From: Bacteroidota bacterium
Lineage (GTDB): Bacteria; Bacteroidota; Bacteroidia; Chitinophagales; UBA2359
Direction: 5' to 3'
Assembly (NCBI GenBank): GCA_020627525.1
Contig: JAHDGP010000250.1
Coordinates: forward strand, 1-6,901
Length of the DNA: 6,901 nucleotides
The notes below the pieces were generated by a model. The model ran no database searches and was not told the origin of the DNA. It saw only the letters and a program-made list of their open reading frames with translations. The position numbers and the translations under genes were made by a program. Of this stretch, positions 1 through 6,614 are shown one piece after another (position 1 is the stretch's first letter; each line of letters begins with the position of its first letter).

Positions 1-1114
1 ACTGTAAATTGGGGTGGTAAATAGAATCATTCTGAAAGTACAAAGCCACTTCTGTACTATTAGATTTTACTGTTTCTCTATTATTAATTCCAAAAGAACT
101 ACTACTCGATCTAAATTTGATTTTTTCAGAATCATCTTTTACAAACATGGAAGCTTTGGTGCTGTCTGTTCCATATATGATAATTTTATTTCCATTCAGA
201 CCATATCCACCTTTGAAACTAACCTTAGGGTCAATTTTATTGAGCTGGACATCAGGTTGATAAGATTTAAATCGTGGATACAATTTTCTATCATTGGAAG
301 AAATACCAATTTTTTGAGTCAATTTACCTTTAAGCGGTTTTTGGAAAAATTCTTCTTGATAAAAGGAAACATCTATGGCTTCAAACTCTGGTTTTTTTAA
401 TTCAATAGCATAATCGGCTAATTCGGCATAAGCATTTTCCGTTCTAATCGAATCATATTGATATTCATTCCACTTAATTTTTCCACCTTTTCCTGTCCAT
501 TTGGTTTTTGAAGGATTGTAAACACCCTCAGTTTCATAAATAGTCGTTGAGTCTCTTTTGGCAAATGCACCCAGGTTTGTCTTTCCTATTATCAGAGAAG
601 GAGCATCATTTTCATAAACAAATTTAAAATCATTGCCTTCTATCTTCCACAATTTTGCCGCGGATTTATAAAGAGCTCTTTCAATTAAAAACAGTTCTGA
701 AAATTCAACAAAAGATTTAAAAGCATTCGTTTTTAGCTTTTTTTGACTATCAGCATATTGAACGGTTGTTTTCATCCAATCATCCCTGAGTTCTTTAGCC
801 TTACTCGATTCAATTTTATTAAACTCATTTAAACAATTTAGTACCTTTTCAAAATAAGGTACTGGCTTCATCTTTTTAGAAGTCATTATATCAAACAAAC
901 GGGCACTTTGCTCAACTGTTTGAATAGAATAGCCTTCTAAGGTGACTGTTTTAAATTCATTTATAATTTCCTGCGTCTTAGGATTCTGATATTTTACAAA
1001 TAATTGATCCAGCTGGTTTGCCAACTCAATTTTATCATTAGAGAAGTTCTGTGCCATTGCAAAATTGCAAAAGCACACCAATATTAGTAGGAAGAGGGTT
1101 TGTAGTTTCAACAT
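1..1114 (-). CDS. Exported protein of unknown function, N-terminal part (runs off left edge)
   Basis: An uninterrupted frame runs from an ATG at 1114 to the left edge, giving 371 codons and no stop, so the C-terminus lies outside the window. The N-terminus is a classical type I signal peptide: MLKLQ, a hydrophobic stretch, then a likely cut after Ala-Met-Ala (residue 21) before Gln-Asn, as in many Bacteroidota exported proteins. Residues about 22-150 look helical and charged. Residues about 165 onward are beta-rich, with a Trp/Gly motif at 199-215 (Y..., KWTGKGGKIKW), then SYQPDVQ and FKGGYGLNG, ending near DSIYHPNLQ. From memory this resembles a large (over 1,000 residues) secreted Bacteroidota protein without assigned function; I cannot name it. 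No catalytic motif is visible. An AAGGA lies 12 nt before the ATG, and a candidate promoter lies further upstream. The gene follows prmA on the same strand but is probably transcribed separately. Export is well supported; function is unknown. Confidence 0.85.
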   Translation of the reverse strand, partial: MLKLQTLFLLILVCFCNFAMAQNFSNDKIELANQLDQLFVKYQNPKTQEIINEFKTVTLEGYSIQTVEQSARLFDIMTSKKMKPVPYFEKVLNCLNEFNKIESSKAKELRDDWMKTTVQYADSQKKLKTNAFKSFVEFSELFLIERALYKSAAKLWKIEGNDFKFVYENDAPSLIIGKTNLGAFAKRDSTTIYETEGVYNPSKTKWTGKGGKIKWNEYQYDSIRTENAYAELADYAIELKKPEFEAIDVSFYQEEFFQKPLKGKLTQKIGISSNDRKLYPRFKSYQPDVQLNKIDPKVSFKGGYGLNGNKIIIYGTDSTKASMFVKDDSEKIKFRSSSSSFGINNRETVKSNSTEVALYFQNDSIYHPNLQ

Positions 1115-1133
1115 TTAGTGATGTTTTCCTTAA

Positions 1134-1166
1134 CAAAGATGTCTAAAATTGAAGGTTGAACATCAA
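1134..1166 (-). promoter_or_regulatory. Candidate Bacteroidota-type promoter for the exported-protein gene
   Basis: On the minus strand CATCTTTG (1134-1141) matches the Bacteroidota -7 consensus TAnnTTTG at all but one fixed position. A TTG at 1164-1166 sits 22 nt upstream as a possible -33 element. The box ends 19 nt before the ATG at 1114, implying a short leader that contains the AAGGA at 1127-1131. The motif match and position are direct observations; promoter activity is inferred. Confidence 0.45.
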
Positions 1167-1170
1167 TTTT
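1145..1170. repeat. Inverted repeat overlapping the candidate promoter
   Basis: Perfect 8-bp arms AAAATTGA (1145-1152) and TCAATTTT (1163-1170) flank a 10-nt spacer. The right arm contains the TTG of the candidate -33 element and the left arm lies beside the -7 box. It could be a regulator binding site or a weak hairpin after prmA. No T-run follows the stem in the leftward direction, so an intrinsic terminator is unlikely. Arms this A+T-rich can arise by chance. Confidence 0.3.
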
Positions 1171-1211
1171 AAACAACTTCTATAATTCAAGGGACTAGAC
1201 CGTATTATAAA

Positions 1212-2051
1212 TTACTTTGCAGCAGTATTATAATACAACATAATCCATTTATTATTTTCATTTTTAACGCTTAATACAAGATTAAACTCCAAAGCTTTTT
1301 GATGGACAATCTCAAAATCTTCTTTCAGCAAACCACTCAACATAAGTTTGGCTCCATCATTCAGGCAATTTACTAACGCTGTAAAGGTTTCCAGAATTAC
1401 ATTTCTATTAATATTTGCTAAAATTATATCAAACTTCTGACCTTCAACAAGTTCAATTTGTCCTTGTTGTACAGTTGCATTGGTGACATCATTTTTTTCA
1501 AAATTTTCTTTTGAGTTTTTAAACGCCCACTCATCAATATCAATAGAGGTAATTTTTGCAGCTTTTAGTTTGCTAGCCATTATGCTCAAAATTCCAGTTC
1601 CACAGCCATAATCAAATACTGTTTTGCCTTCAAAATCAAGCTCTAACATTTGACTCAACATGAGCGATGTTGTCTCATGGTGTCCTGTACCAAAAGACAT
1701 TTTTGGTTCAATTTTAATAGTATAAGGGTACTCTTTTTCGACTTGGTGGAACGGAGCTTTGATAATTATCTTTTCCGCAATTACAACAGACTCAAAATTG
1801 CTTTCCCATACTTCATTCCAATTTTTATTTTCCAAATCTTTTATCGAAACTATCGAGGCTTGCGCCATTTTCGAATATTTCTCTACCAATTCCTCTAATT
1901 TTTCAGTATTCAAAAGATCAATTTCGATATAGGCTAGAATCTTTTGCTGTGTTTCTTCAAATCCATCAAAACCAATAGCACTCAGCTCTGCGATGAAGAT
2001 GTCCATAAAATCTTCATTGATAATGTTTAGCTCAACTATTTTGTAGCTCAC
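1212..2051 (-). CDS. prmA: Ribosomal protein L11 methyltransferase PrmA
   Basis: This cytoplasmic SAM-dependent enzyme family trimethylates lysines and the N-terminus of ribosomal protein L11. The 279 residues are close to the usual family length. An N-terminal L11-recognition region covers about 1-70, followed by a linker with NWNEVWESNF (77-86). The methyltransferase domain then shows the PrmA substrate loop FGTGHHETT (120-128), SAM-binding motif I VFDYGCGTGILSI (145-157), the acidic SIDIDEWA segment (169-176), LANIN (211-215) as the NPPY-like motif, and LSGLL (238-242). The start is GTG at 2049-2051; it overlaps the tpiA stop as GTGA, and the reading from there aligns with the normal family N-terminus. 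The next in-frame Met is residue 16 and would remove the first beta strand. The overlap suggests translational coupling to tpiA. No key residue appears to be missing. Confidence 0.95.
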   Translation of the reverse strand: MSYKIVELNIINEDFMDIFIAELSAIGFDGFEETQQKILAYIEIDLLNTEKLEELVEKYSKMAQASIVSIKDLENKNWNEVWESNFESVVIAEKIIIKAPFHQVEKEYPYTIKIEPKMSFGTGHHETTSLMLSQMLELDFEGKTVFDYGCGTGILSIMASKLKAAKITSIDIDEWAFKNSKENFEKNDVTNATVQQGQIELVEGQKFDIILANINRNVILETFTALVNCLNDGAKLMLSGLLKEDFEIVHQKALEFNLVLSVKNENNKWIMLYYNTAAK

Positions 2052-2821
2052 AATATTTCTTTTATGATTGAAATAAAATCATCAGACTTTAATGATGCTC
2101 CACCAATCAGTCCACCATCTACATTGGGCTTTGAAAACAATTCCTTTGCATTGGCTGGCTTAACAGAACCTCCATATAATATAGTCAATTCATCAGCTAC
2201 CTCTTTTCCAAACTTGTCAGCAGTTATTTTTCTGATAAATTTATGAATTTCCTCCGCTTGTTCAGGAGAAGCCGTTTTACCCGTTCCGATTGCCCAAACA
2301 GGTTCATAAGCGATAACAATATTTTTAAATTCTTTCTCAGTCAGCTTAAAAACAGTATTTTCCAATTGAAATTGAGAAACAACAAATTGTTTGTTAGCCT
2401 CTCTTTCTTCAAGTGTTTCACCACAACAAAAAATAACTTTCAATCCAGCATTTAAGGCTCTGTCTACTTTTTCTTTTAGCAAACTGTTATTTTCTAAAAA
2501 ATATTTTCTTCTTTCAGAATGTCCTAAAATAACATATTCACAACCTATTTCTTTGATCATAGAAGCAGCCATTTCGCCTGTGTAAGCTCCTTTTTCAGCT
2601 TCGTGGCAATTTTGCGCTGAAACAGAAACGTTTTCCTTAGCACTTTTGGGGATCAATGAAACAACAGATTCCAAATAAGGAGCCGATGGTCCGAAAACAA
2701 CTTTTACCTCTTTTGATAGCTTAAGAGCTTGCACTTTTTTCACAACTTCTGTTGTTAATTCTTTTGCATTTGACAGACTCAAGTTCATTTTCCAATTGCC
2801 TGCTATTATTTTATTTCTCAT
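2048..2821 (-). CDS. tpiA: Triosephosphate isomerase
   Basis: This glycolytic and gluconeogenic enzyme interconverts dihydroxyacetone phosphate and glyceraldehyde 3-phosphate in the cytoplasm. The 257 residues form a complete TIM barrel. All signature elements are present: AGNWKMN (7-13) with Asn9 and Lys11, the electrophilic His101 in LGHSERR, the conserved Cys at 132/133 in FCCGETLEERE, the catalytic base Glu173 in AYEPVWAIGTGK with flexible loop 6 after it, and the phosphate-binding YGGSVKP (216-222) and GGLIGGASL (236-244). The ATG at 2821 places MRNKIIAGNWKMN at the N-terminus, as is typical. There is no clear Shine-Dalgarno sequence, only an A-rich leader. The gene is first in a leftward pair with prmA, with a four-base overlap, and diverges from the thioesterase gene at 2974. 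Confidence 0.98.
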   Translation of the reverse strand: MRNKIIAGNWKMNLSLSNAKELTTEVVKKVQALKLSKEVKVVFGPSAPYLESVVSLIPKSAKENVSVSAQNCHEAEKGAYTGEMAASMIKEIGCEYVILGHSERRKYFLENNSLLKEKVDRALNAGLKVIFCCGETLEEREANKQFVVSQFQLENTVFKLTEKEFKNIVIAYEPVWAIGTGKTASPEQAEEIHKFIRKITADKFGKEVADELTILYGGSVKPANAKELFSKPNVDGGLIGGASLKSDDFISIIKEIL

Positions 2822-2973
2822 AGTTTCTTTTGTTAAAGCACAAAGATACTTTTCTACATCTACTAGATAAAATTATTGACTAAATTTACCACGCAAAATA
2901 TTTAAGCGCATGAACACGGGTTGTCAATTAATTATTATGATAAGCAAGTAGTGTACATATTAAAGAAAATTAA
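2822..2973. other. Divergent intergenic region, tpiA / menI
   Basis: These 152 bp hold the start regions of two divergent genes. The tpiA side has a clear -7 box. On the rightward side I find no good TAnnTTTG match; TACATATT near 2954-2961 is the nearest AT-rich candidate. A brief G+C-richer patch around 2900-2930 stands out from the AT-rich surroundings, but I recognise no operator, riboswitch or small RNA in it. Confidence 0.4.
2841..2848 (-). promoter_or_regulatory. -7 promoter box for tpiA-prmA
   Basis: On the minus strand TATCTTTG matches every fixed position of the Bacteroidota TAnnTTTG -7 element and ends 19 nt before the tpiA ATG. No TTG sits at the expected -33 distance, only a T-rich stretch about 21-24 nt upstream, so the upstream element is weak or absent. 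Confidence 0.55.
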
Positions 2974-3417
2974 ATGAGTGAAAATAAAGAAACGAAGCCT
3001 ATTTGGTTTAGAACGCCTTCGGTAGAAGCGATGAATGATTTCAATAAGGGTTGTATGATTGAAAATATAGGAATTTTGATTACTGAGATAGGACCTGATT
3101 TTATGAAAGCAACGATGCCTGTAAATAGCAAAACGACTCAGTCTTTTGGAATCCTTCATGGAGGTGCTTCTGTGGTATTGGCAGAAACCATAGGAAGCTT
3201 AGCTGGCAATTTGGTTGTTGATTTTCCAACTTACAAGTGTTTTGGACTTGATATAAATTCTAACCACCTAAGACCAGCGACGAAGGGGCTGGTTACCGGA
3301 ATAACAAAACCCATTCATCTGGGCAGAAGTACCCATGTTTGGGAAATAAAAATTTACAATGATGATGATAAAATTATCAATATTAGTAGATTGACTTTGG
3401 CAGTAAAAAAAATGTAG
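2974..3417 (+). CDS. menI: Hotdog-fold acyl-CoA thioesterase, probable DHNA-CoA hydrolase MenI
   Basis: This is a 147-residue PaaI/YdiI-type thioesterase. The central motif FGILHGGASVVLAETIGS (58-75) is the hotdog-helix signature. Gln56, His62 and Glu71 have the same spacing as the catalytic Gln48, His54 and Glu63 of E. coli YdiI, with a constant offset of eight. The later NSNHLRPA (95-102) and KPIHLGRSTHVWEI (112-125) segments also match YdiI closely. YdiI/MenI hydrolyses 1,4-dihydroxy-2-naphthoyl-CoA in menaquinone synthesis, so that is the most likely role. Related family members act on phenylacetyl-CoA products, enterobactin intermediates or other acyl-CoAs, so the substrate is inferred. 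No other men gene is in the window. The ATG at 2974 lies behind an A-rich leader with no good Shine-Dalgarno sequence. The gene diverges from tpiA and is 50 bp ahead of the acetyltransferase gene, with which it may be cotranscribed. Confidence 0.85.
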   Translation: MSENKETKPIWFRTPSVEAMNDFNKGCMIENIGILITEIGPDFMKATMPVNSKTTQSFGILHGGASVVLAETIGSLAGNLVVDFPTYKCFGLDINSNHLRPATKGLVTGITKPIHLGRSTHVWEIKIYNDDDKIINISRLTLAVKKM

Positions 3418-3467
3418 CTGGAAGTTGATGTTCCATAATTAAATTGCAAACTAAATAATTAATCACC

Positions 3468-4034
3468 TTGACTGTTAAGCTATTTGAAACAAACAGGCTT
3501 GTCGCTTACCAACTGGATGCAAGTTTTGCTGCTACTGTTTTATCCTATTTTGAAAAAAATGCAGATCATTTCAAAAAAAGTATGCCTTCTTGGCCTGAAT
3601 CCTTTTTCACCTTCGATTATCAGGTAAAGTTGCTAATGAAACAAAATCAGCAAATTGCTCTGGGGACAATGTTCAAGTATTGGCTATTTGATAAAGATGA
3701 TACGGCTTTTTCAAAAATAATTGGTGATGTTGGTCTATCCCAAATCATCAGGAATGCTTTTCAATCTTGTTATATTGGTTACAAATTAGATTTAGATTAC
3801 ATTGGTAAAGGATTGATGCAAGAAGCAATGCATTCTGTTATAAATCATTCATTTACAACCCTTAAACTTCATCGAATAGAAGCAAACATAATGCCTTCCA
3901 ATTTAAAGTCTATTGCACTGGCTGAACGTTTATCCTTCAAAAAAGAAGGTTTCTCGCCAAGTTATTTAAAAATAAATGGAAAATGGGAAAATCACATTCG
4001 ATATGCACTTATCAATGAAGATTTTGAAGAATGA
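3468..4034 (+). CDS. GNAT-family N-acetyltransferase, RimJ/RimL type
   Basis: The 188-residue protein belongs to the GNAT fold (RimJ/RimL-like subgroup, COG1670), which moves acetyl from acetyl-CoA to an amine, often a protein N-terminus. The N-terminus LFETNRLVAYQLD (5-17) is the usual first strand and helix of this subgroup. IIGDVGLSQI (84-93) is the mid-sheet strand. YIGYKLDLDYIGKGLMQEA (102-120) is motif A with a degenerate acetyl-CoA loop (YIGKG). LHRIEANIMPSNLKSIALAERLSF (134-157) is the typical C-terminal motif B region. The start is TTG at 3468: an in-frame stop at 3456-3458 leaves only TTA, ATC, ACC before it, and the next Met (residue 39) would delete the first part of the fold. No Shine-Dalgarno sequence is seen, so translation may be weak. 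The substrate cannot be told from sequence; RimJ/RimL similarity does not prove ribosomal-protein acetylation. Confidence 0.85.
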   Translation: MTVKLFETNRLVAYQLDASFAATVLSYFEKNADHFKKSMPSWPESFFTFDYQVKLLMKQNQQIALGTMFKYWLFDKDDTAFSKIIGDVGLSQIIRNAFQSCYIGYKLDLDYIGKGLMQEAMHSVINHSFTTLKLHRIEANIMPSNLKSIALAERLSFKKEGFSPSYLKINGKWENHIRYALINEDFEE

Positions 4035-4090
4035 TTAAACATTTTCAAAAATTCTTAAAAAAAAATTAAAATCGTTTAGAAAATACTCGG

Positions 4091-4170
4091 ATTTGGAAGC
4101 CCTAAAACTACTCGCCTTCTTCCTATAGGAAGAAGGCACCTAGTAATGCTTTTTTTTGACTTTTCCAAAT
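4091..4170. terminator. Nested inverted repeats between convergent genes, possible bidirectional terminator
   Basis: The core is a perfect 24-bp palindrome at 4114-4137 (GCCTTCTTCCTA followed by its reverse complement). Outside a 3x3 internal loop, ACTA (4107-4110) pairs with TAGT (4141-4144) on the same axis. A further pair, ATTTGGAA (4091-4098) and TTCCAAAT (4163-4170), encloses both. Rightward, eight T (4150-4157) follow the second stem by five bases. Leftward, a nine-A run on the plus strand (4057-4065) supplies a more distant U-tract and TTTT follows nearby. It lies between the stop of the acetyltransferase gene and that of folK, where a shared terminator is expected. The T-run is offset from the strongest stem, so termination is likely but not textbook; a dispersed repeat is an alternative. 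Confidence 0.6.
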
Positions 4171-4173
4171 ATT

Positions 4174-4671
4174 TCAATTGAAACACTTCTTAACTGACAA
4201 GGTATCGGAGCATATTTCCAGAAGTTCAAGATTGCTTTTGTTGATTTTTGGGTGGATATAATCAGGATTTAATTCTACAAGCGGAATTAAAGTAAATCGT
4301 CTATTATGAATTTGAGGATGTGGAATGATTAATTTGGGAGTTTCTATTATTTCATCATTAAAATAAAGAACATCAATATCTATAATTCTACTCCCCCATT
4401 TAACAAGTCTTTCCCTGCCCAATTGCTGTTCAATATCAAGGACATTTTCAAGCAACTTTTGGGGATCAAACTCTGTGTGAATACAAACGACTTGATTTAA
4501 AAAATCACTCTGATTCTCAATACCCCAAGCAGCAGTTGTGTAAATTTTAGAACGCAAAACAACTTTGGAGTTCATTTCAACTTTTTCAATAGCCCTTTTT
4601 AGATTATTTATTCTATCTCCGAGGTTTGTTCCTAATAATAAATAGGCAATATTTCGTAATTTTATATCCAT
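4174..4671 (-). CDS. folK: 2-amino-4-hydroxy-6-hydroxymethyldihydropteridine pyrophosphokinase (HPPK)
   Basis: HPPK transfers pyrophosphate from ATP to 6-hydroxymethyl-7,8-dihydropterin in folate synthesis, in the cytoplasm. The 165 residues agree with monofunctional FolK. The N-terminal LLLGTNLGDRINNL (11-24) is the family opening. SDFLNQV (55-61) matches the pterin-binding FxNxV region, with Phe57 and Asn59. KWGSRIIDIDVLYF (91-104) is the HPPK signature, with Asp98 and Asp100 as the two magnesium-binding aspartates. PHPQIHNRRFTLIPLVELNPD (117-137) carries the ATP-binding His118 and Arg124/125 region. The ATG at 4671 gives the normal start. folK converges on the acetyltransferase gene and diverges from sppA 78 bp away. 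A TTTCTTTG box on its strand at 4682-4689 resembles a -7 element but lies only 10 nt from the ATG and has no -33 partner. No fused folB or folP domain is present. Confidence 0.96.
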   Translation of the reverse strand: MDIKLRNIAYLLLGTNLGDRINNLKRAIEKVEMNSKVVLRSKIYTTAAWGIENQSDFLNQVVCIHTEFDPQKLLENVLDIEQQLGRERLVKWGSRIIDIDVLYFNDEIIETPKLIIPHPQIHNRRFTLIPLVELNPDYIHPKINKSNLELLEICSDTLSVKKCFN

Positions 4672-4694
4672 AATTAAGTAGCAAAGAAACTTAA

Positions 4695-4724
4695 TTGCAA
4701 CGAAATAAGTTAAAAGTATAAGAA
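4695..4724 (+). promoter_or_regulatory. Weak candidate promoter for sppA
   Basis: A TTG at 4695-4697 and TATAAGAA at 4717-4724 are separated by 19 nt, which suits a Bacteroidota -33/-7 arrangement. The second box keeps the TA but not the TTTG of the consensus, so this is only suggestive. It ends 25 nt before the sppA ATG, in the 78-bp divergent gap shared with folK. Confidence 0.25.
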
Positions 4725-4749
4725 ATATTAATTAACGTTATCACAAACT

Positions 4750-6537
4750 ATGAAATCATTTTTAAAAGTTGTCCTAGGTACAATGGTCGGTATTATGTTG
4801 CTGATGTTTTTATTTTTCATGATTGGAATTGGAAGCATTACAAAAATGTCGCAATCAAATAAAGTAACCGTAAAATCTAATTCTGTTCTTAAAACTTCTT
4901 TAGGGATGTTGATTGGAGAGCGAGGACAAGAAAATCCTTTCGAGGAGTTAGATTTACCCGTCAATACAGGTCCTGTTGGTAAAGTTGGTTTAGACAATAT
5001 AAAAAGGGCATTTGCTCAGGCAAAAGATGATGGCAGTATAAAAGGTATTTATTTAGACATCAGCGGAATTTCTGCGGGATGGGCGCAAACTGAAGAAATC
5101 AGAAATGCTCTGATTGATTTTAAAGAAAGTGGAAAGTTTATCATTGCATATGGTGAAGGAATTACACAAAAAGCCTACTACCTTGCTAGTGTTGCTGACA
5201 ACATTTATTTAAATCCTTCTGGAATACTAGAACTTAAAGGTTTTGGTGCTGAACTATCATTTTATAAAAATGCATTAGAAAAATTGGAAATCGAGCCTGT
5301 AATCTTTTATGCGGGAAAATTCAAAAGTGCAACGGAGCCTTTCCGTTTAACTTCAATGAGCGAACCTAACAGACAGCAAGTAAAACAGTTTTTAGGTGAC
5401 TTCTATGATAATTACTTAGAAAAAGTTGCCCTTCAAAGAGGCAAATCAGAGGAAAACCTTCATGATATTATTGATAATTTAAAAATTAGAAATGCTGCTG
5501 ATGCAAAAACGCATGGAATGGTAGATGATGTCATTTATGAGGATGAGGTTTACAATCTTATAAGACAAAACATTGGTTTGGACGATGAAGAAAAAATCAA
5601 TTTTGTATCGCTTCAAAAGTATATCAAAACATTGAGCAACTCATCTGGATTGTTAAAAGATAAAATTGCTGTTGTATATGCAGATGGAGATATTGTAGAT
5701 GGTAAAGGAACCAGAGACAATATTGGATCGGAGCGTTTCAAAAATATTTTACAAAAAGTAAGAAGAGACGATAAGGTAAAAGCTTTAGTAATGCGTGTCA
5801 ATTCTCCTGGTGGAAGTGCATTAGCTTCTGATATAATTTGGAATGAAATTGAACAATTCAAAGAAAAAGGCATTCCTGTTGTTACTTCGATGAGTAATTA
5901 TGCGGCTTCTGGTGGGTATTTTATTTCTTGTAATTCTGATAAAATATTTGCTGAAAGAACCACCTTAACTGGATCAATTGGTGTATTTGGAATGTTATTC
6001 GATTTGGATGAATTTTACAATAACAAACTGGGTATTACATTCGATAATGTAAAAACTACTCAATATTCTGATTTTCCATCATCCATGTTACTATCAGGTG
6101 ATTTGACAGAAACCGAAAGCCAAATCATTCAAAACCAAATTGATCAAATATATTTACAATTTAAACAACGCGTGGCAGATGGTAGAGGTTTGACAATGGA
6201 ACAAGTTGAAGAAATTGCTCAAGGAAGAGTATGGACTGGCAAACAAGCCATGGAACAAGGATTGGTCGATGAATTAGGAAACTTAGAAGATGCAATAGCC
6301 CATGCAGCTCAACTTGCTGGAATTGAAGATTACAGAGAATCATCGTATCCTCGTCAAAAAGATCCTATTCAACAATTTATGGAAAAATTGGCAGGACAAG
6401 AAGATGAGCTTGTTTCTACTTATATTTCAAATTCGCAATTTTCGAAAATTTATCAGCAATATAAATCAATTGAAGATTTGATAGCAAATGGAAATAAAGC
6501 ACAAATGAAAATGCCATTTAGCATTGAAATTAAATAA
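4750..6537 (+). CDS. sppA: Signal peptide peptidase SppA, long (67K) type, family S49
   Basis: SppA is a membrane-anchored serine protease that degrades cleaved signal peptides and other envelope peptides. The 595 residues match the long duplicated form (E. coli about 618). A short positive N-terminus (MKSFLK) precedes one hydrophobic anchor at about 7-30, so the rest should face the periplasm. The N-terminal S49-like domain (about 80-275) holds the general-base Lys192 in KFKSATEPF. The C-terminal domain (about 305-525) holds VNSPGGSALAS (350-360), the nucleophile Ser387 in YAASGGY, then LTGSIGVFG (406-414) and the GRVWTGKQAMEQGLVDELG stretch (492-510) typical of the family. The Lys and Ser, each from a different domain, form the SppA catalytic dyad and both are present, so the protein should be active. 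The ATG at 4750 has no strong Shine-Dalgarno sequence. A strong terminator follows the stop, so sppA is probably a single-gene unit. Confidence 0.97.
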   Translation: MKSFLKVVLGTMVGIMLLMFLFFMIGIGSITKMSQSNKVTVKSNSVLKTSLGMLIGERGQENPFEELDLPVNTGPVGKVGLDNIKRAFAQAKDDGSIKGIYLDISGISAGWAQTEEIRNALIDFKESGKFIIAYGEGITQKAYYLASVADNIYLNPSGILELKGFGAELSFYKNALEKLEIEPVIFYAGKFKSATEPFRLTSMSEPNRQQVKQFLGDFYDNYLEKVALQRGKSEENLHDIIDNLKIRNAADAKTHGMVDDVIYEDEVYNLIRQNIGLDDEEKINFVSLQKYIKTLSNSSGLLKDKIAVVYADGDIVDGKGTRDNIGSERFKNILQKVRRDDKVKALVMRVNSPGGSALASDIIWNEIEQFKEKGIPVVTSMSNYAASGGYFISCNSDKIFAERTTLTGSIGVFGMLFDLDEFYNNKLGITFDNVKTTQYSDFPSSMLLSGDLTETESQIIQNQIDQIYLQFKQRVADGRGLTMEQVEEIAQGRVWTGKQAMEQGLVDELGNLEDAIAHAAQLAGIEDYRESSYPRQKDPIQQFMEKLAGQEDELVSTYISNSQFSKIYQQYKSIEDLIANGNKAQMKMPFSIEIK

Positions 6538-6560
6538 AATATAAGTTTATACTATTTTAT

Positions 6561-6599
6561 AAAGCCTGGCTGTGATAACTTGCAGTCAGGCTTTTTTCT
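6561..6599 (+). terminator. Intrinsic terminator of sppA
   Basis: AAGCCTGGCTG (6562-6572) pairs with CAGTCAGGCTT (6583-6593) as an 11-bp stem with one G.U pair and a 10-nt loop, and the stem runs straight into a T-run to about 6597. It starts 24 bp after the sppA stop, a textbook rho-independent terminator for rightward transcription. Confidence 0.9.
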
Positions 6600-6614
6600 T
6601 ATTAATAACATTTA

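Noticed and set aside
14..400. Open frame of 128 codons on the plus strand
   Set aside because: It is antisense to the exported-protein gene, whose minus-strand frame has a signal peptide and stays open from 1114 to the edge. The plus-strand translation is Phe/Ile-rich low-complexity sequence with no domain.
1052..1114. Possible lipoprotein signal in the exported protein (Cys at residues 14 and 16)
   Set aside because: Neither Cys is preceded by the small residue a lipobox needs at -1 (Val and Phe are found instead), while Ala-Met-Ala before Gln22 is a good type I signal peptidase site.
2910..2951. Tiny ATG-to-TAG frame in the tpiA-menI gap
   Set aside because: It has 13 codons, no ribosome binding site and no coding character; chance in AT-rich intergenic DNA.
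2935..3159. Open frame of 74 codons on the minus strand
   Set aside because: It overlaps the start of menI in antisense and its translation shows no family feature; the thioesterase reading is unambiguous.
4682..4689. TTTCTTTG on the minus strand as a folK promoter
   Set aside because: Only 10 nt separate it from the ATG, there is no TTG at -33 spacing, and the second consensus base is wrong. Not strong enough to list as a feature.
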